Assembly (NCBI RefSeq): GCF_000380245.2
Contig: NZ_HG428743.1
Location: 45,772-109,771, forward strand
DNA length: 64,000 bases
Direction: 5' to 3'
From: Bacillus massiliigorillae
GTDB lineage: Bacteria > Bacillota > Bacilli > Bacillales > DSM-1321
The notes under the pieces were generated by a model. The model made no database searches. It had not been told where the DNA came from and was given only the letters and a program-made list of their open reading frames with translations. This document shows positions 34,150 to 42,550 of the stretch, piece after piece; position 1 is the stretch's first letter; each line of letters starts with the position of its first letter. A program made the position numbers and the translations under genes.

Positions 34150-35067
34150 ATGCGTATTGAACAGCTAATCTACTTAATCGAAATCGCGAAAAATGGATCT
34201 ATTTCAGCAGCAGCAGAACAGCTTCACATTTCACAGCCTGGCATCAGTCAAGCTATTGATAGTCTGGAAGAAGAAATGAATACGAAATTATTTCAGCGTT
34301 CCAAAAAGTTCGGTACGCGTCCGACGGAAGATGGAAAAAAAGCTATCAAAATCGCAAAAGAGATTTTAGGTAAATTTGATGAATTGAAAGAAGTTTCTAC
34401 TGTTGAATCCGACCAATTAACCGGAACACTTTCTATTTCTGTTATTCCAAGCGTATGTATGAGTGTCTTACCTAAAACATTGGCCGTGTTTAAGAACATG
34501 TTTCCCTTAGTCAAAATCGATCTTTCTGTACAAGGTTCCTTACAGATTGAGAACGATGTACTAAATGGGAAAATCGATATGGGGATTATCTCCAATGGAA
34601 ACTACGAGCAAAATGAGGATTATTTAGGGAAGTTAACCTTTGAAAAATTGCACGACTTTAATACTTTTGCATGTGTAGGCCAACAATCACCTTTATCACG
34701 TAACGATTCCATTTCCCCCGAAGAAATACTAAACTATCCAATCGTTATTCCCAACTCTGATTTTAAAATGTATCATAAAATAACAAAATTACTAAAAAAG
34801 TACGGTGAACCCAACATTCTTTTCACAACAGGCAACACAGAAGTCTCCAAACGAATTATCGCCGAAGGATTAGGAATTGGATTTTACACAGATTTGGAAC
34901 TAAAAAACGACCCCTATGTACTTACTGGTAAAATCATTCCCATGCGTATCTCTGGAGAGGAAACTCCCTCGACATTTGGCTGGATTAAGTTAAAAGATCA
35001 GTACCTCTCAACAACTAGTAGAGAATTCATCAAAGTTTTGAAATCAGCTATTTTTGTAGATTTCTAA
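34150..35067 (+). CDS. LysR-type transcriptional regulator of the catabolic island
   Basis: A 305-residue LTTR. N-terminal winged helix (MRIEQLIYLIEIAKNGSISAAAEQLHISQPGISQAIDSLEEE), linker helix, and a periplasmic-binding-protein-like effector domain (about 90-300). AAGGTGGGAT precedes the ATG. It is the only plus-strand gene and the only regulator in 31.5-56.1 kb, so it is the best candidate activator for the surrounding operons. The effector is probably the substrate or an intermediate. A terminator follows at 35085-35127. Confidence 0.93.
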   Translation: MRIEQLIYLIEIAKNGSISAAAEQLHISQPGISQAIDSLEEEMNTKLFQRSKKFGTRPTEDGKKAIKIAKEILGKFDELKEVSTVESDQLTGTLSISVIPSVCMSVLPKTLAVFKNMFPLVKIDLSVQGSLQIENDVLNGKIDMGIISNGNYEQNEDYLGKLTFEKLHDFNTFACVGQQSPLSRNDSISPEEILNYPIVIPNSDFKMYHKITKLLKKYGEPNILFTTGNTEVSKRIIAEGLGIGFYTDLELKNDPYVLTGKIIPMRISGEETPSTFGWIKLKDQYLSTTSREFIKVLKSAIFVDF

Positions 35068-35084
35068 TGGATATCACCCAACTA

Positions 35085-35127
35085 GAAAAAAGATGACTTC
35101 GGTTGCGTTTTGAAGTCATCTTTCTTC
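35085..35127. terminator. Bidirectional terminator after lysR
   Basis: AAAAAGATGACTTC and GAAGTCATCTTTCTT stem between the convergent lysR and hydrolase genes. Confidence 0.8.
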
Positions 35128-35156
35128 GGCCTCCATAATGAGGGAAACATCTACTT

Positions 35157-35963
35157 TTAGGAGTTTAATAGGAAATCAAGAGCTAATTCATTAAACTCCT
35201 CTGCTTGCTCAATATGAGCACAGTGAGAGCTATTTTTAAATACGCGAACTTTAGCGTGTGGTATGCTACTCTGTAATTTCTGTGCATAGTCCGGAAGCTT
35301 TAATGTATCGTTTTCTCCTCCACAAATAAGAACAGGAACCTTAATCTTCCCATAATCGGGAATATGACGCGCCTTTTCCTTTGCAGCAGGCGATTTCAAG
35401 CGAGCTGCAGTAGCAGCTTCCCAAACGCCAGGAATCAAACTTGTCTCGTATCTTTTCTCTAAATACTCTCCAGACTTCCACTTATCTTCATAGAAAAGGA
35501 GATTTAAGATTCTTTCCATATATTCCTTACTGCAATCATAGTTATTCATAACTTCGAAAACGTCAGTGTTGATAGGACCTCCCCCACTAATCGTAATCAG
35601 CTTTTTGATTGGCAAAATTGGTTCATCTTGTGAAGCTGCCGTTAAAAGCATACCTCCCCCCACTGAATTTCCAATAAAGGAGGCTTCTTGTATGCACATC
35701 ACTCGCATGAATTCTCGGATATGTTTAAATCGAAGGCCTTGTGCATCATCAAAACTGAACAATTTATCTGTGTGTCCAAATCCAACCATGTCTAAAGCAT
35801 ACACATGGAAATGTTTACTCAATGCTTCGATATTGTACTCCCAACTGTTTTCCGCACTTGCTCCATATTCTCCACTATGCAGCAGCATTAATGGTTCTCC
35901 TTGCCCAGCCTCTAAATAGTGGGTGCGTATATCCCCCACCATGACATATTTACTTTGAAACAT
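35157..35963 (-). CDS. Alpha/beta hydrolase (MhpC-like)
   Basis: A 268-residue alpha/beta-hydrolase-fold enzyme with the oxyanion HSGEYG region, nucleophile elbow GNSVGGGM (Ser near 97), acid residue in CGGENDTL and catalytic His in SHCAHIEQ. Closest in character to meta-cleavage product or ester/lactone hydrolases. It is the last gene of the run P450-SDR-SDR-hydrolase-hydrolase, 78 bp after the previous gene. AGGAGG precedes the start. The substrate is unknown; a ring-opening or ester-cleaving step is likely. Confidence 0.88.
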   Translation of the reverse strand: MFQSKYVMVGDIRTHYLEAGQGEPLMLLHSGEYGASAENSWEYNIEALSKHFHVYALDMVGFGHTDKLFSFDDAQGLRFKHIREFMRVMCIQEASFIGNSVGGGMLLTAASQDEPILPIKKLITISGGGPINTDVFEVMNNYDCSKEYMERILNLLFYEDKWKSGEYLEKRYETSLIPGVWEAATAARLKSPAAKEKARHIPDYGKIKVPVLICGGENDTLKLPDYAQKLQSSIPHAKVRVFKNSSHCAHIEQAEEFNELALDFLLNS

Positions 35964-36041
35964 AGTATCCCTCCTAATTGATTCATTTTGTAAAATGGTT
36001 AAGACAAGTCTTGTATGTAACTTACCGATTCAAAAATCAAA

Positions 36042-36818
36042 TCATCGCATGAATTTTACGATTTCGGCTGTGAATGGTTCGGCAGCCTCAATGTTCGACA
36101 AATGAGCAGCAACCAACTCTAGATAGCTAGAACCGGGAATCTGTTCAGCCAAAATTTGCACACCACTCGGAGGCATGGATACATCTTCACTACCCGCAAT
36201 CACCAATGACGGAACAGATATACGGCAAAGAATTTCTCTTTGATCCATGTCCCGAATGGCTGCACAGCAAGCTGCGTAACCCTCTGGTGACGTTGCCAAT
36301 ACCATGCTTCTTAGCTTCTCTAATTCATTTGGTGCCTTGTCATGAAAAGATGCACTAAAGCAGGTCTTTAAACTACCACCGACAACAGCGTCCATCCCAC
36401 CATCGAGAACGGTTGCAATGCGCGAATCATAAGCTTCAGGAGACCCTTTATAGGCCGCCGTGTTACAAAGAGCAACTTTCATCAGGCGCTCAGGAACATG
36501 ACCAGCTAGCCATATCCCAATCATGCCACCTATCGAAATGCCACAAAAATGTGCTCGCTCAATTTCCAAACCATCTAACAAGCCTACTACATCCAATGCC
36601 AACTGCTCTATCGTATAAGGCCCAGGTGCTGCCTCCGACGCACCATGCCCCCGCATATCATAGCGCAACACCCGAAAATGTTTTGTGAATTCTGGCATCT
36701 GCAAATCCCACATGGAAAGATCAGTTCCTAACGAATGGGAAAGAACCAAGACAGGTAAATCCTCCGCACCGTCAAAACGATAATGCAATTTATGTCCGTT
36801 TACATTTATAAAATTCAT
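36042..36818 (-). CDS. 3-oxoadipate enol-lactonase-like alpha/beta hydrolase
   Basis: A 258-residue hydrolase with the overall pattern of PcaD enol-lactonases: LVLSHSLGTDLSMWD, YDMRGHGAS, nucleophile GISIGGMIG (Ser about 96), GSEDVSMPP and the His in AAHLSNIEA. In the beta-ketoadipate pathway PcaD hydrolyses an enol-lactone; the pathway's other genes are absent here, so hydrolysis of a different lactone, perhaps one made by the monooxygenase in this island, is proposed. It lies 30 bp downstream of an SDR gene in the same operon. Confidence 0.85.
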   Translation of the reverse strand: MNFINVNGHKLHYRFDGAEDLPVLVLSHSLGTDLSMWDLQMPEFTKHFRVLRYDMRGHGASEAAPGPYTIEQLALDVVGLLDGLEIERAHFCGISIGGMIGIWLAGHVPERLMKVALCNTAAYKGSPEAYDSRIATVLDGGMDAVVGGSLKTCFSASFHDKAPNELEKLRSMVLATSPEGYAACCAAIRDMDQREILCRISVPSLVIAGSEDVSMPPSGVQILAEQIPGSSYLELVAAHLSNIEAAEPFTAEIVKFMR

Positions 36819-36848
36819 ACCTCATCACCTTAAATCGTATAGTATTAG

Positions 36849-37610
36849 TTACGCTCGCAATCCACCATCAATCTTATATTCAGAACCTGTTATAAAAGAA
36901 GCTTTATCAGATGACAAGAATAAAACAAGCTCTGCAATTTCTTCAGGCGTGGCATACCGTTTCAAGGGAATACGCTGTTCAGAGTTCTCCCTTGCCTTCT
37001 CCGTACTTTCCGGCGAACGAAATGCTTCAATTACATTCACCATCGGTGTATAGACAGCAGATGGACAAATAACGTTAACTCGGACCCCAAAACCTGCTGA
37101 TTCCAAGGCAGCTGTTTTTGTAAGTCCGATGATTCCATGCTTCGTAGCCGAGTACGCACCTAGCCCAATACCGCCATGCATTCCTAGACCAGACGACGTA
37201 TTCACGATGCTTCCTGATTTTTGTTCTTGCATGACCTTCAACACGTGTTTTAAACCATAAAAAACACCCTTTAAATTTACGTTAACAACCTTATCAAAAT
37301 CTTCAGTAGTCATTTCCGTCATTCTTGCCAGCTTGCCTACCGTACCAGCATTATTAAAGAATATATCAATCTTGCCGTACTTTGCTTTTGTCGCCTTAAC
37401 ATAGTTCATCACTTGATTTTCGTCTGTAACATCAGCCCCAATTGCCAAGTAATCTACTAATTCTAGTTCCGATGCAACAGCCTCCAAGGCAGATTGATTT
37501 AAATCTATCAATGCTAGTTTTGCCCCTTGTTTGGCAAACAGCCGTGCCGTTTCTTTCCCAATTCCTCCACAAGCTCCTGTAATGACGACTACTTTACCCT
37601 GAAAGTCCAT
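36849..37610 (-). CDS. Short-chain dehydrogenase/reductase (SDR 1)
   Basis: A 253-residue classical SDR: TGACGGIGKE cofactor motif, NNAG, catalytic Ser in NTSSGLG, YSATKHG active site, and PSAVYTP. Asp at the end of beta-2 (LIDLN) suggests NAD preference. It would oxidise an alcohol to a ketone or the reverse. It is 12 bp after SDR 2 and 30 bp before the lactonase-like gene, so it is probably co-transcribed. A role after P450 hydroxylation is inferred from context. Confidence 0.92.
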   Translation of the reverse strand: MDFQGKVVVITGACGGIGKETARLFAKQGAKLALIDLNQSALEAVASELELVDYLAIGADVTDENQVMNYVKATKAKYGKIDIFFNNAGTVGKLARMTEMTTEDFDKVVNVNLKGVFYGLKHVLKVMQEQKSGSIVNTSSGLGMHGGIGLGAYSATKHGIIGLTKTAALESAGFGVRVNVICPSAVYTPMVNVIEAFRSPESTEKARENSEQRIPLKRYATPEEIAELVLFLSSDKASFITGSEYKIDGGLRA

Positions 37611-37622
37611 ATCAATTCCTCC

Positions 37623-38363
37623 TTATTTAAATACGGCGTAACCATCATCCAGCATAACTGTACTTCCATTAATAACATTTGCTCCATTCTGACAAAGCAG
37701 ATAAACAGCATCTGCAATAGCCTCTGGGTGTATAAGCTCATTTCGCATATGCTTACCAGTAGCCCGATCTTTCGGACGTTTACTAATAGGTGTATCGACG
37801 AATCCTGGCGCTATCCCTACAACACGAATGCCGTATGATGCCAGCTCAATCGCAGCACATTGGGTCATCATTTTCACAGCAGCCTTGGATGTATGGTAAC
37901 CAATAATTCCTTGATTAGAGGCAAGAAAACCAAATGTAGAACCGTTATTCACAATAACTCCTTGAATGCCAAGTTCTTTCATTTTGCGGGCTGCTGCTAA
38001 AATGCCATAGTAGACACCATACTGATTTACTTTTATGACACGATCATACATCTCTGGATCATGCTCAAGCAGTGGTGCTCTTCCACCTGTTCCAGCGTTG
38101 TTAAACATAATATCGATACTTCCGTATGTCTCCACCGCAAAATCAACTGCTTTTTCTACATCTTGTACGTTTGTTACATCGGTTTTGATATACGCAGCTT
38201 CTCCACCTGCTTTTTTTATCAAGTGAACTGTTTCCACTCCGCCAACTTCATTAAGATCAGCAACGACTACTCTCGCTCCTTCATAAGCAAATTTACATGC
38301 TGTCGCTCGACCAATCCCACTGGCTGCCCCTGTAATGACAATTACCTTATCGTTTATATTCAT
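37623..38363 (-). CDS. Short-chain dehydrogenase/reductase (SDR 2)
   Basis: A 246-residue classical SDR with TGAASGIGR, VADLN (acidic, NAD-type), NNAGTGG, NNGSTFG and the YHTSKAA catalytic pair. It is the first gene after the P450 (136 bp gap) and is probably in the same transcription unit as SDR 1 and the two hydrolases. The likely role is oxidation of the hydroxylated P450 product to a ketone (inference). Confidence 0.92.
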   Translation of the reverse strand: MNINDKVIVITGAASGIGRATACKFAYEGARVVVADLNEVGGVETVHLIKKAGGEAAYIKTDVTNVQDVEKAVDFAVETYGSIDIMFNNAGTGGRAPLLEHDPEMYDRVIKVNQYGVYYGILAAARKMKELGIQGVIVNNGSTFGFLASNQGIIGYHTSKAAVKMMTQCAAIELASYGIRVVGIAPGFVDTPISKRPKDRATGKHMRNELIHPEAIADAVYLLCQNGANVINGSTVMLDDGYAVFK

Positions 38364-38498
38364 ACTTGGTAACCTTCTCTCATAAACTCGTATCCAGTCT
38401 ACCTATTTTGGATTGATAGGAGAAATTATATTTTTTCATTAATCAGAAAATTATATATGTCCTTTTGTCAATTAGGGTCATTTTCTATGGCCTTACAC

Positions 38499-39767
38499 TT
38501 ACCATTTAACCCAAAGTTCTTTTGGTCCACGTGCAAACATATTCACAACGATAGGTTTTACTTCATCCTCAGCCTTCTGAAGATCTGGCAGACGTTTAGC
38601 AAATTCTTCGAGTATCACTCGAACCTCAAGGCGTGCAAGTGGAGCACCAAGACAGAAATGTTTTCCAAAGCCAAATCCTAAGTGGTTCTTCGAATTTTTT
38701 CGTTGAATATCAAACTTTTCTGGGTCTTCAAACATGTCTTCATCACGGCCTGATGATGCCATTACTAGCATGATATTTCCACCTTCAGGAATCTCTACAC
38801 CACCGATATTCACTGCTTTAAGCGCACGTCGTCTCCAGTAGAAAACAGGAGGATCATAGCGCATAACTTCCTCTATCACATTCGGGATGATGCTTTTATC
38901 AGCACAAATCTTATCCCAGGCATCTCTTTCGGTAAGCAAAGCACGAAGAGTGTTGCCTGCTAGATTAGTCGTCGTTTCATGGCCAGCGAACAGAAGACCG
39001 TATAGGATTCCCGCAATTTCTTCCAAGGATAATATGTTCTCATCATCATTTCGATAACGAAGCAAATCTCCTAGGAAATTATCTGGTGTAACCTCGCTTT
39101 CTGCGACCTCTTTTACCATGTTTTTAGATAATCTCCAAAAATCCACTGACGCATGAGCTTCTTTTTGTTGCTCTTCTTCTGTGAGATCACCGAATTTCAA
39201 ATACATACGCTTCTCAGAAAGTAGCTTAATCTCAGAGATATATTTTTTCGGAAAACCTAGGAATTCGAAGAGAACCTCTGCTGGAAATTCAAAGAACATG
39301 TCTGCTACTAAATCGGCTTTTTCCTTGTCAATAAAACGATCAATGTATTTATTAACAAGAGCCCGCACCTTCGACTCCATTTCATTTACACGCTTTGGAA
39401 CAAACGCAAAGTTAATCGGTCTACGAATTTTTTTATGTTCAGGGTCATCATTGGTGACTGTATTTTTCGGGTTAACCTCGCCATCCTTAAGGATTTGGAG
39501 AGCCTTTGGAGATAACGAAACAAGGGCTTCCTTGAGAATCTTCGATGAAAACGTCGCCGGATCAGCCAGAATCTTTTTAATGTCAGCATAGCGTGTTACA
39601 ACCCAGTAGTTTAGCTCAGGATGATAAAATACAGGTTCGTTCTGTCGAATATTTTCCCAATAAGGAAATGGATCTGCCCAATAGTCTTGGTCGAAAGGTT
39701 TAAATTCACTTCCCGTACCATGAAACGGACATTTACCAGTAGTTGCAGCATTATTTTCAATCATCAT
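38499..39767 (-). CDS. Cytochrome P450
   Basis: A soluble bacterial class I P450 (422 residues from the chosen start), inserting one oxygen atom into a C-H bond. I-helix oxygen-activation motif AGHETTT, ExxR in EEVMRYDPP, and the heme-binding GFGKHFCLGAPLARLE with ligand Cys at about residue 372. ATG at 39767 was chosen because GAGGGAGG lies 8 nt upstream; another ATG nearby is out of frame. Electrons probably come from a ferredoxin such as the one at 29187. It leads the SDR/hydrolase operon. The substrate is unknown; a hydrophobic cyclic compound fits. Confidence 0.95.
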   Translation of the reverse strand: MMIENNAATTGKCPFHGTGSEFKPFDQDYWADPFPYWENIRQNEPVFYHPELNYWVVTRYADIKKILADPATFSSKILKEALVSLSPKALQILKDGEVNPKNTVTNDDPEHKKIRRPINFAFVPKRVNEMESKVRALVNKYIDRFIDKEKADLVADMFFEFPAEVLFEFLGFPKKYISEIKLLSEKRMYLKFGDLTEEEQQKEAHASVDFWRLSKNMVKEVAESEVTPDNFLGDLLRYRNDDENILSLEEIAGILYGLLFAGHETTTNLAGNTLRALLTERDAWDKICADKSIIPNVIEEVMRYDPPVFYWRRRALKAVNIGGVEIPEGGNIMLVMASSGRDEDMFEDPEKFDIQRKNSKNHLGFGFGKHFCLGAPLARLEVRVILEEFAKRLPDLQKAEDEVKPIVVNMFARGPKELWVKW

Positions 39768-39815
39768 ACATTTTTCCTCCCTCAATAAAGTGAATTAGAG
39801 CTATTGGCAGTAACC

Positions 39816-39873
39816 AAATGAGGGAGACCCTGGATGCCCAAATCTAATGGCCGTATTCGGGTCTCACCTCACT
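39816..39873. promoter_or_regulatory. Long inverted repeat in the P450 leader
   Basis: TGAGGGAGACCC pairs with GGGTCTCACCTCA across an approximately 30-nt loop, 50 bp upstream of the P450 start and 70 bp after the MFS stop. There is no T run on the minus strand, so an mRNA leader structure or operator is as likely as a terminator. Confidence 0.45.
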
Positions 39874-39943
39874 TTTTCATACACGATTCGGAGCAATCTT
39901 CCCTTTTAACTAGGGGATATCATTAAAAATAACATACCTGTGT

Positions 39944-41218
39944 TTAGCCTGTCGGCAATTCTTCACTGTGAGTTATCGTCTTTCTAATATGCGTATCTGG
40001 CTTACAGAATAAAGAGAAAACCAAACCGAAGACGACTAATAGCGAGCCCATAAATAGGATTGAATAGTTAAATCCAAGTGCTTCATTCGTACCGGCAAAT
40101 TGCACAATGAATCCAGTCACGATGGGTCCAACAATCCCTGCAAATTGGGCGCAACCCGTCCCCACACCGAGGATTAACCCTTTTCTTTCAGGCAGCAAGC
40201 TCGTCGCAATTGGCACCCACAGGATAAACACGGCATGTATCATCGCTTTAGCAAAAATCATGGCGATAAGGATATAGATAGGATTGTTAATAAAAGTAAT
40301 CGAGTATAACAGGATACCTGACACAACGGCACCGATACCGGCAACCATAACTCGCGCTTTGCGCAAGCTGCGGTGTTTCTGGAATAAACGATCAGAATAC
40401 CAAGCAATTACTAACGTTAATATAGAATACGAAATACCTAAGACGGATGAAAAATACCCCATCTCAGTTGGCGTTAAATGGACTGCTTTCACCAAAAAGG
40501 CCGGTAAAAAGGATTGTGTCCACACCAAAACCCAATAGGTTGAAAAAAGAACAAGACAAACCATGACAAAAGGACGTGATAGTAGGATAGGATAGGTTTC
40601 TGACCATTTTAACTTTGGCAATTCCGTCTTCTCAGCCTTCTCGGAAGCTGGCTTATCCTTCCCTAACCATATCCACAAGATAACCCAAACTATACTAATT
40701 ACACTTAAAACGCCAAATGTATGTCTCCAACCCAATTGTTGAATACCAAGAACAAGCAAAGGAGCCATTACTAAACTTCCTACTGCACCGCCGGCATTGA
40801 CGAGAGAAACAGCAAAACTAAGACGTTCTGGCGGAAACCACTTGCTTACATGATTGTTCGAAGTGGGAGAATACGGACCTTCGAAAGCACCTAACGCCAC
40901 TCTCATTAAAATTAACGTGTATAACCCTGTAATAAGAAATGCGCCGGATTGAATGAACGACCAAGCAATTAACATGATTGTCAACAACAATTTAGTTCCA
41001 ATCCGGTCAGCTAATGCTGATCCGAATATTCCTGAAACCATAAAGAGCCAGAAAAAACTACTGCTTACCAATCCCCATTGTGCGTAGCTTAGATTAAACT
41101 CTTCCATAATTGGAACTGCTGCATATCCCGCAACCATTTTGTCAGCAAAGTTTATAACCATACCCATAAACAAAAATGCAACTATACCCCAGCGCATAAA
41201 CAATTCACTCCTCGACAA
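39944..41218 (-). CDS. MFS transporter (anion:cation symporter-like)
   Basis: A 424-residue protein with 12 predicted membrane helices. The start MGMVINFADKMVAGYAAVPIM, the motif SALADRIGTKLLLT between helices 2 and 3 and FEGPYSPTSNNHVSKWFPPERLS resemble the ACS family, which imports organic acids such as phthalate, glucarate or aromatic acids. It probably imports the pathway substrate or an intermediate acid. The gene stands between the P450 and the hydrolase/monooxygenase pair. Confidence 0.88.
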   Translation of the reverse strand: MSRSELFMRWGIVAFLFMGMVINFADKMVAGYAAVPIMEEFNLSYAQWGLVSSSFFWLFMVSGIFGSALADRIGTKLLLTIMLIAWSFIQSGAFLITGLYTLILMRVALGAFEGPYSPTSNNHVSKWFPPERLSFAVSLVNAGGAVGSLVMAPLLVLGIQQLGWRHTFGVLSVISIVWVILWIWLGKDKPASEKAEKTELPKLKWSETYPILLSRPFVMVCLVLFSTYWVLVWTQSFLPAFLVKAVHLTPTEMGYFSSVLGISYSILTLVIAWYSDRLFQKHRSLRKARVMVAGIGAVVSGILLYSITFINNPIYILIAMIFAKAMIHAVFILWVPIATSLLPERKGLILGVGTGCAQFAGIVGPIVTGFIVQFAGTNEALGFNYSILFMGSLLVVFGLVFSLFCKPDTHIRKTITHSEELPTG

Positions 41219-41409
41219 TTAGAATCTATCTTCACAACACGCTGTTGCTTCTCAATGGTTGCGCTTTCATTCCTTTGGCAGTTTCCCTATTCATTTGTTA
41301 GGATCTATTGTCCAGAAATCAGTCATGAAAGAATGATTATTCTGCATGTTCCGGACATACTAAGGCTTTCTTTGTGATTTTGCGTTATATACAAAAAATA
41401 ATTTCATTT

Positions 41410-41571
41410 GTTCGTTGAAAGTTCTTTTCGTTCGTCACGCATTTGAATTCGCAATTTCGTAGTCTACATTACTAAGGGGCTCATCGAGTAATAACAGTTG
41501 AGGTTTTCGCACCAGGCTTCGAGTAAGGGCAATCCTTTGTTGTTGCCCTCCACTCACTTCCCTGGGTCGGT
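41410..41571 (-). pseudogene. Fragment of an ABC transporter ATP-binding protein
   Basis: Within the 490-bp gap between the MFS and hydrolase genes, minus-strand translation from 41571 reads PREVSGGQQQRIALTRSL and then VRKPQLLLLDEPLSN-VD, i.e. the ABC signature and Walker B of a sugar/iron/polyamine-type importer ATPase. It continues to a remnant RDERKEL. Walker A and everything upstream are missing, and no start exists. This is a leftover of a lost transporter gene. The rest of the gap holds nothing that I recognise. Confidence 0.75.
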
Positions 41572-41711
41572 GTTATTATAAAATAAACGATAGGAAAACT
41601 AGGTAATTAGTAATAACTAATCTAACTGTGCCCACCATGGTTGACTCACGGAACACGCTTTTACCTTGTTGTTTTCCCGTTCATATTTTAATAGATTGCG
41701 AGAGTTAAAGC

Positions 41712-42518
41712 TTATCGATGTACGACGCTGCTCGTTTTCAGGAAGTCTCGAATGAATGTGATAACTTCCTCAGTCTGTTCAACATCAACTAGATGTGAAG
41801 CGTTTTCAATAACTTTCAACTCAGAGTTGGCAATACGGCTACGGAATTCTTCCCCATATACGACTGGGATTAATCCGTCTTGTTTGCCCCAAATCAATAG
41901 CGTTTGTGCCTTAATACGGTGGATTCGTGACTTTAACCCTTTATCAGGGATAGGCCATAAAAACTTGGCTGCTGCTACTTGATTTGAGATTCGCTGAATC
42001 ATCAGCTCTGTTCTCTCATCGATGTCTTCTGGAACATAACGCATCATTTGTGCGGCTGGTGAATCTTGATTCAATACGACAAGTCTAATAAGTTCCTCTG
42101 GCAGCATCGCAAACATATCTGGAATTGGATGTTCTTCCATAAACAATCCTGTCGGAGCGATAGCCACTAATTGCTTCACTCGACTTTGATCGGTCGCTGC
42201 TAGTTCTGCCGCAATCATACCGCCCAACGAATGACCAATGACATGGGCCGATTCAAGTCCAAGTTCATCAAATAAATCGTAATAGCAAAGAATCAAATCC
42301 CATAAATCCCGGATTGTCTCAAGCCCTGTCGATGCCCCTGTTCCAGGTAAGTGAGGGGCGTACACTTGATAATGATTGGACAGTTCATCTAGAAACTGAT
42401 TCCACTTTAACCCTTCAATATTATGCAAAAACACAACAGGTTCTCCCTGCCCTGCAATTTCCACTTCAAAAGAAACATTTTCATTTACTTTAACAATTTT
42501 GCTAATCGGCTGTGCCAT
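41712..42518 (-). CDS. Alpha/beta hydrolase paired with the monooxygenase
   Basis: A 268-residue alpha/beta hydrolase with HNIEGLKWNQF, nucleophile elbow GHSLGGMIA (Ser about 104), WGKQDGLIP and catalytic His in ASHLVDVEQ. ATG at 42518 is supported by GAGGAGGGTG 7 nt upstream. It follows the monooxygenase gene by 32 bp. The same pair existed as a second, now decayed copy at 30.6-30.8 kb, which argues that the two enzymes work in sequence, for example monooxygenase then lactone or ester hydrolysis. Confidence 0.88.
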   Translation of the reverse strand: MAQPISKIVKVNENVSFEVEIAGQGEPVVFLHNIEGLKWNQFLDELSNHYQVYAPHLPGTGASTGLETIRDLWDLILCYYDLFDELGLESAHVIGHSLGGMIAAELAATDQSRVKQLVAIAPTGLFMEEHPIPDMFAMLPEELIRLVVLNQDSPAAQMMRYVPEDIDERTELMIQRISNQVAAAKFLWPIPDKGLKSRIHRIKAQTLLIWGKQDGLIPVVYGEEFRSRIANSELKVIENASHLVDVEQTEEVITFIRDFLKTSSVVHR

Positions 42519-42550
42519 GTTTTCACCCTCCTCATCCATTAAAATGTCCA

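Noticed and set aside
36042..36818. Complete beta-ketoadipate pathway suggested by a PcaD-like gene
   Set aside because: No protocatechuate dioxygenase, cycloisomerase, decarboxylase or ketoadipate CoA-transferase of the usual type is present. The gene is better read as a lactonase of a different route.
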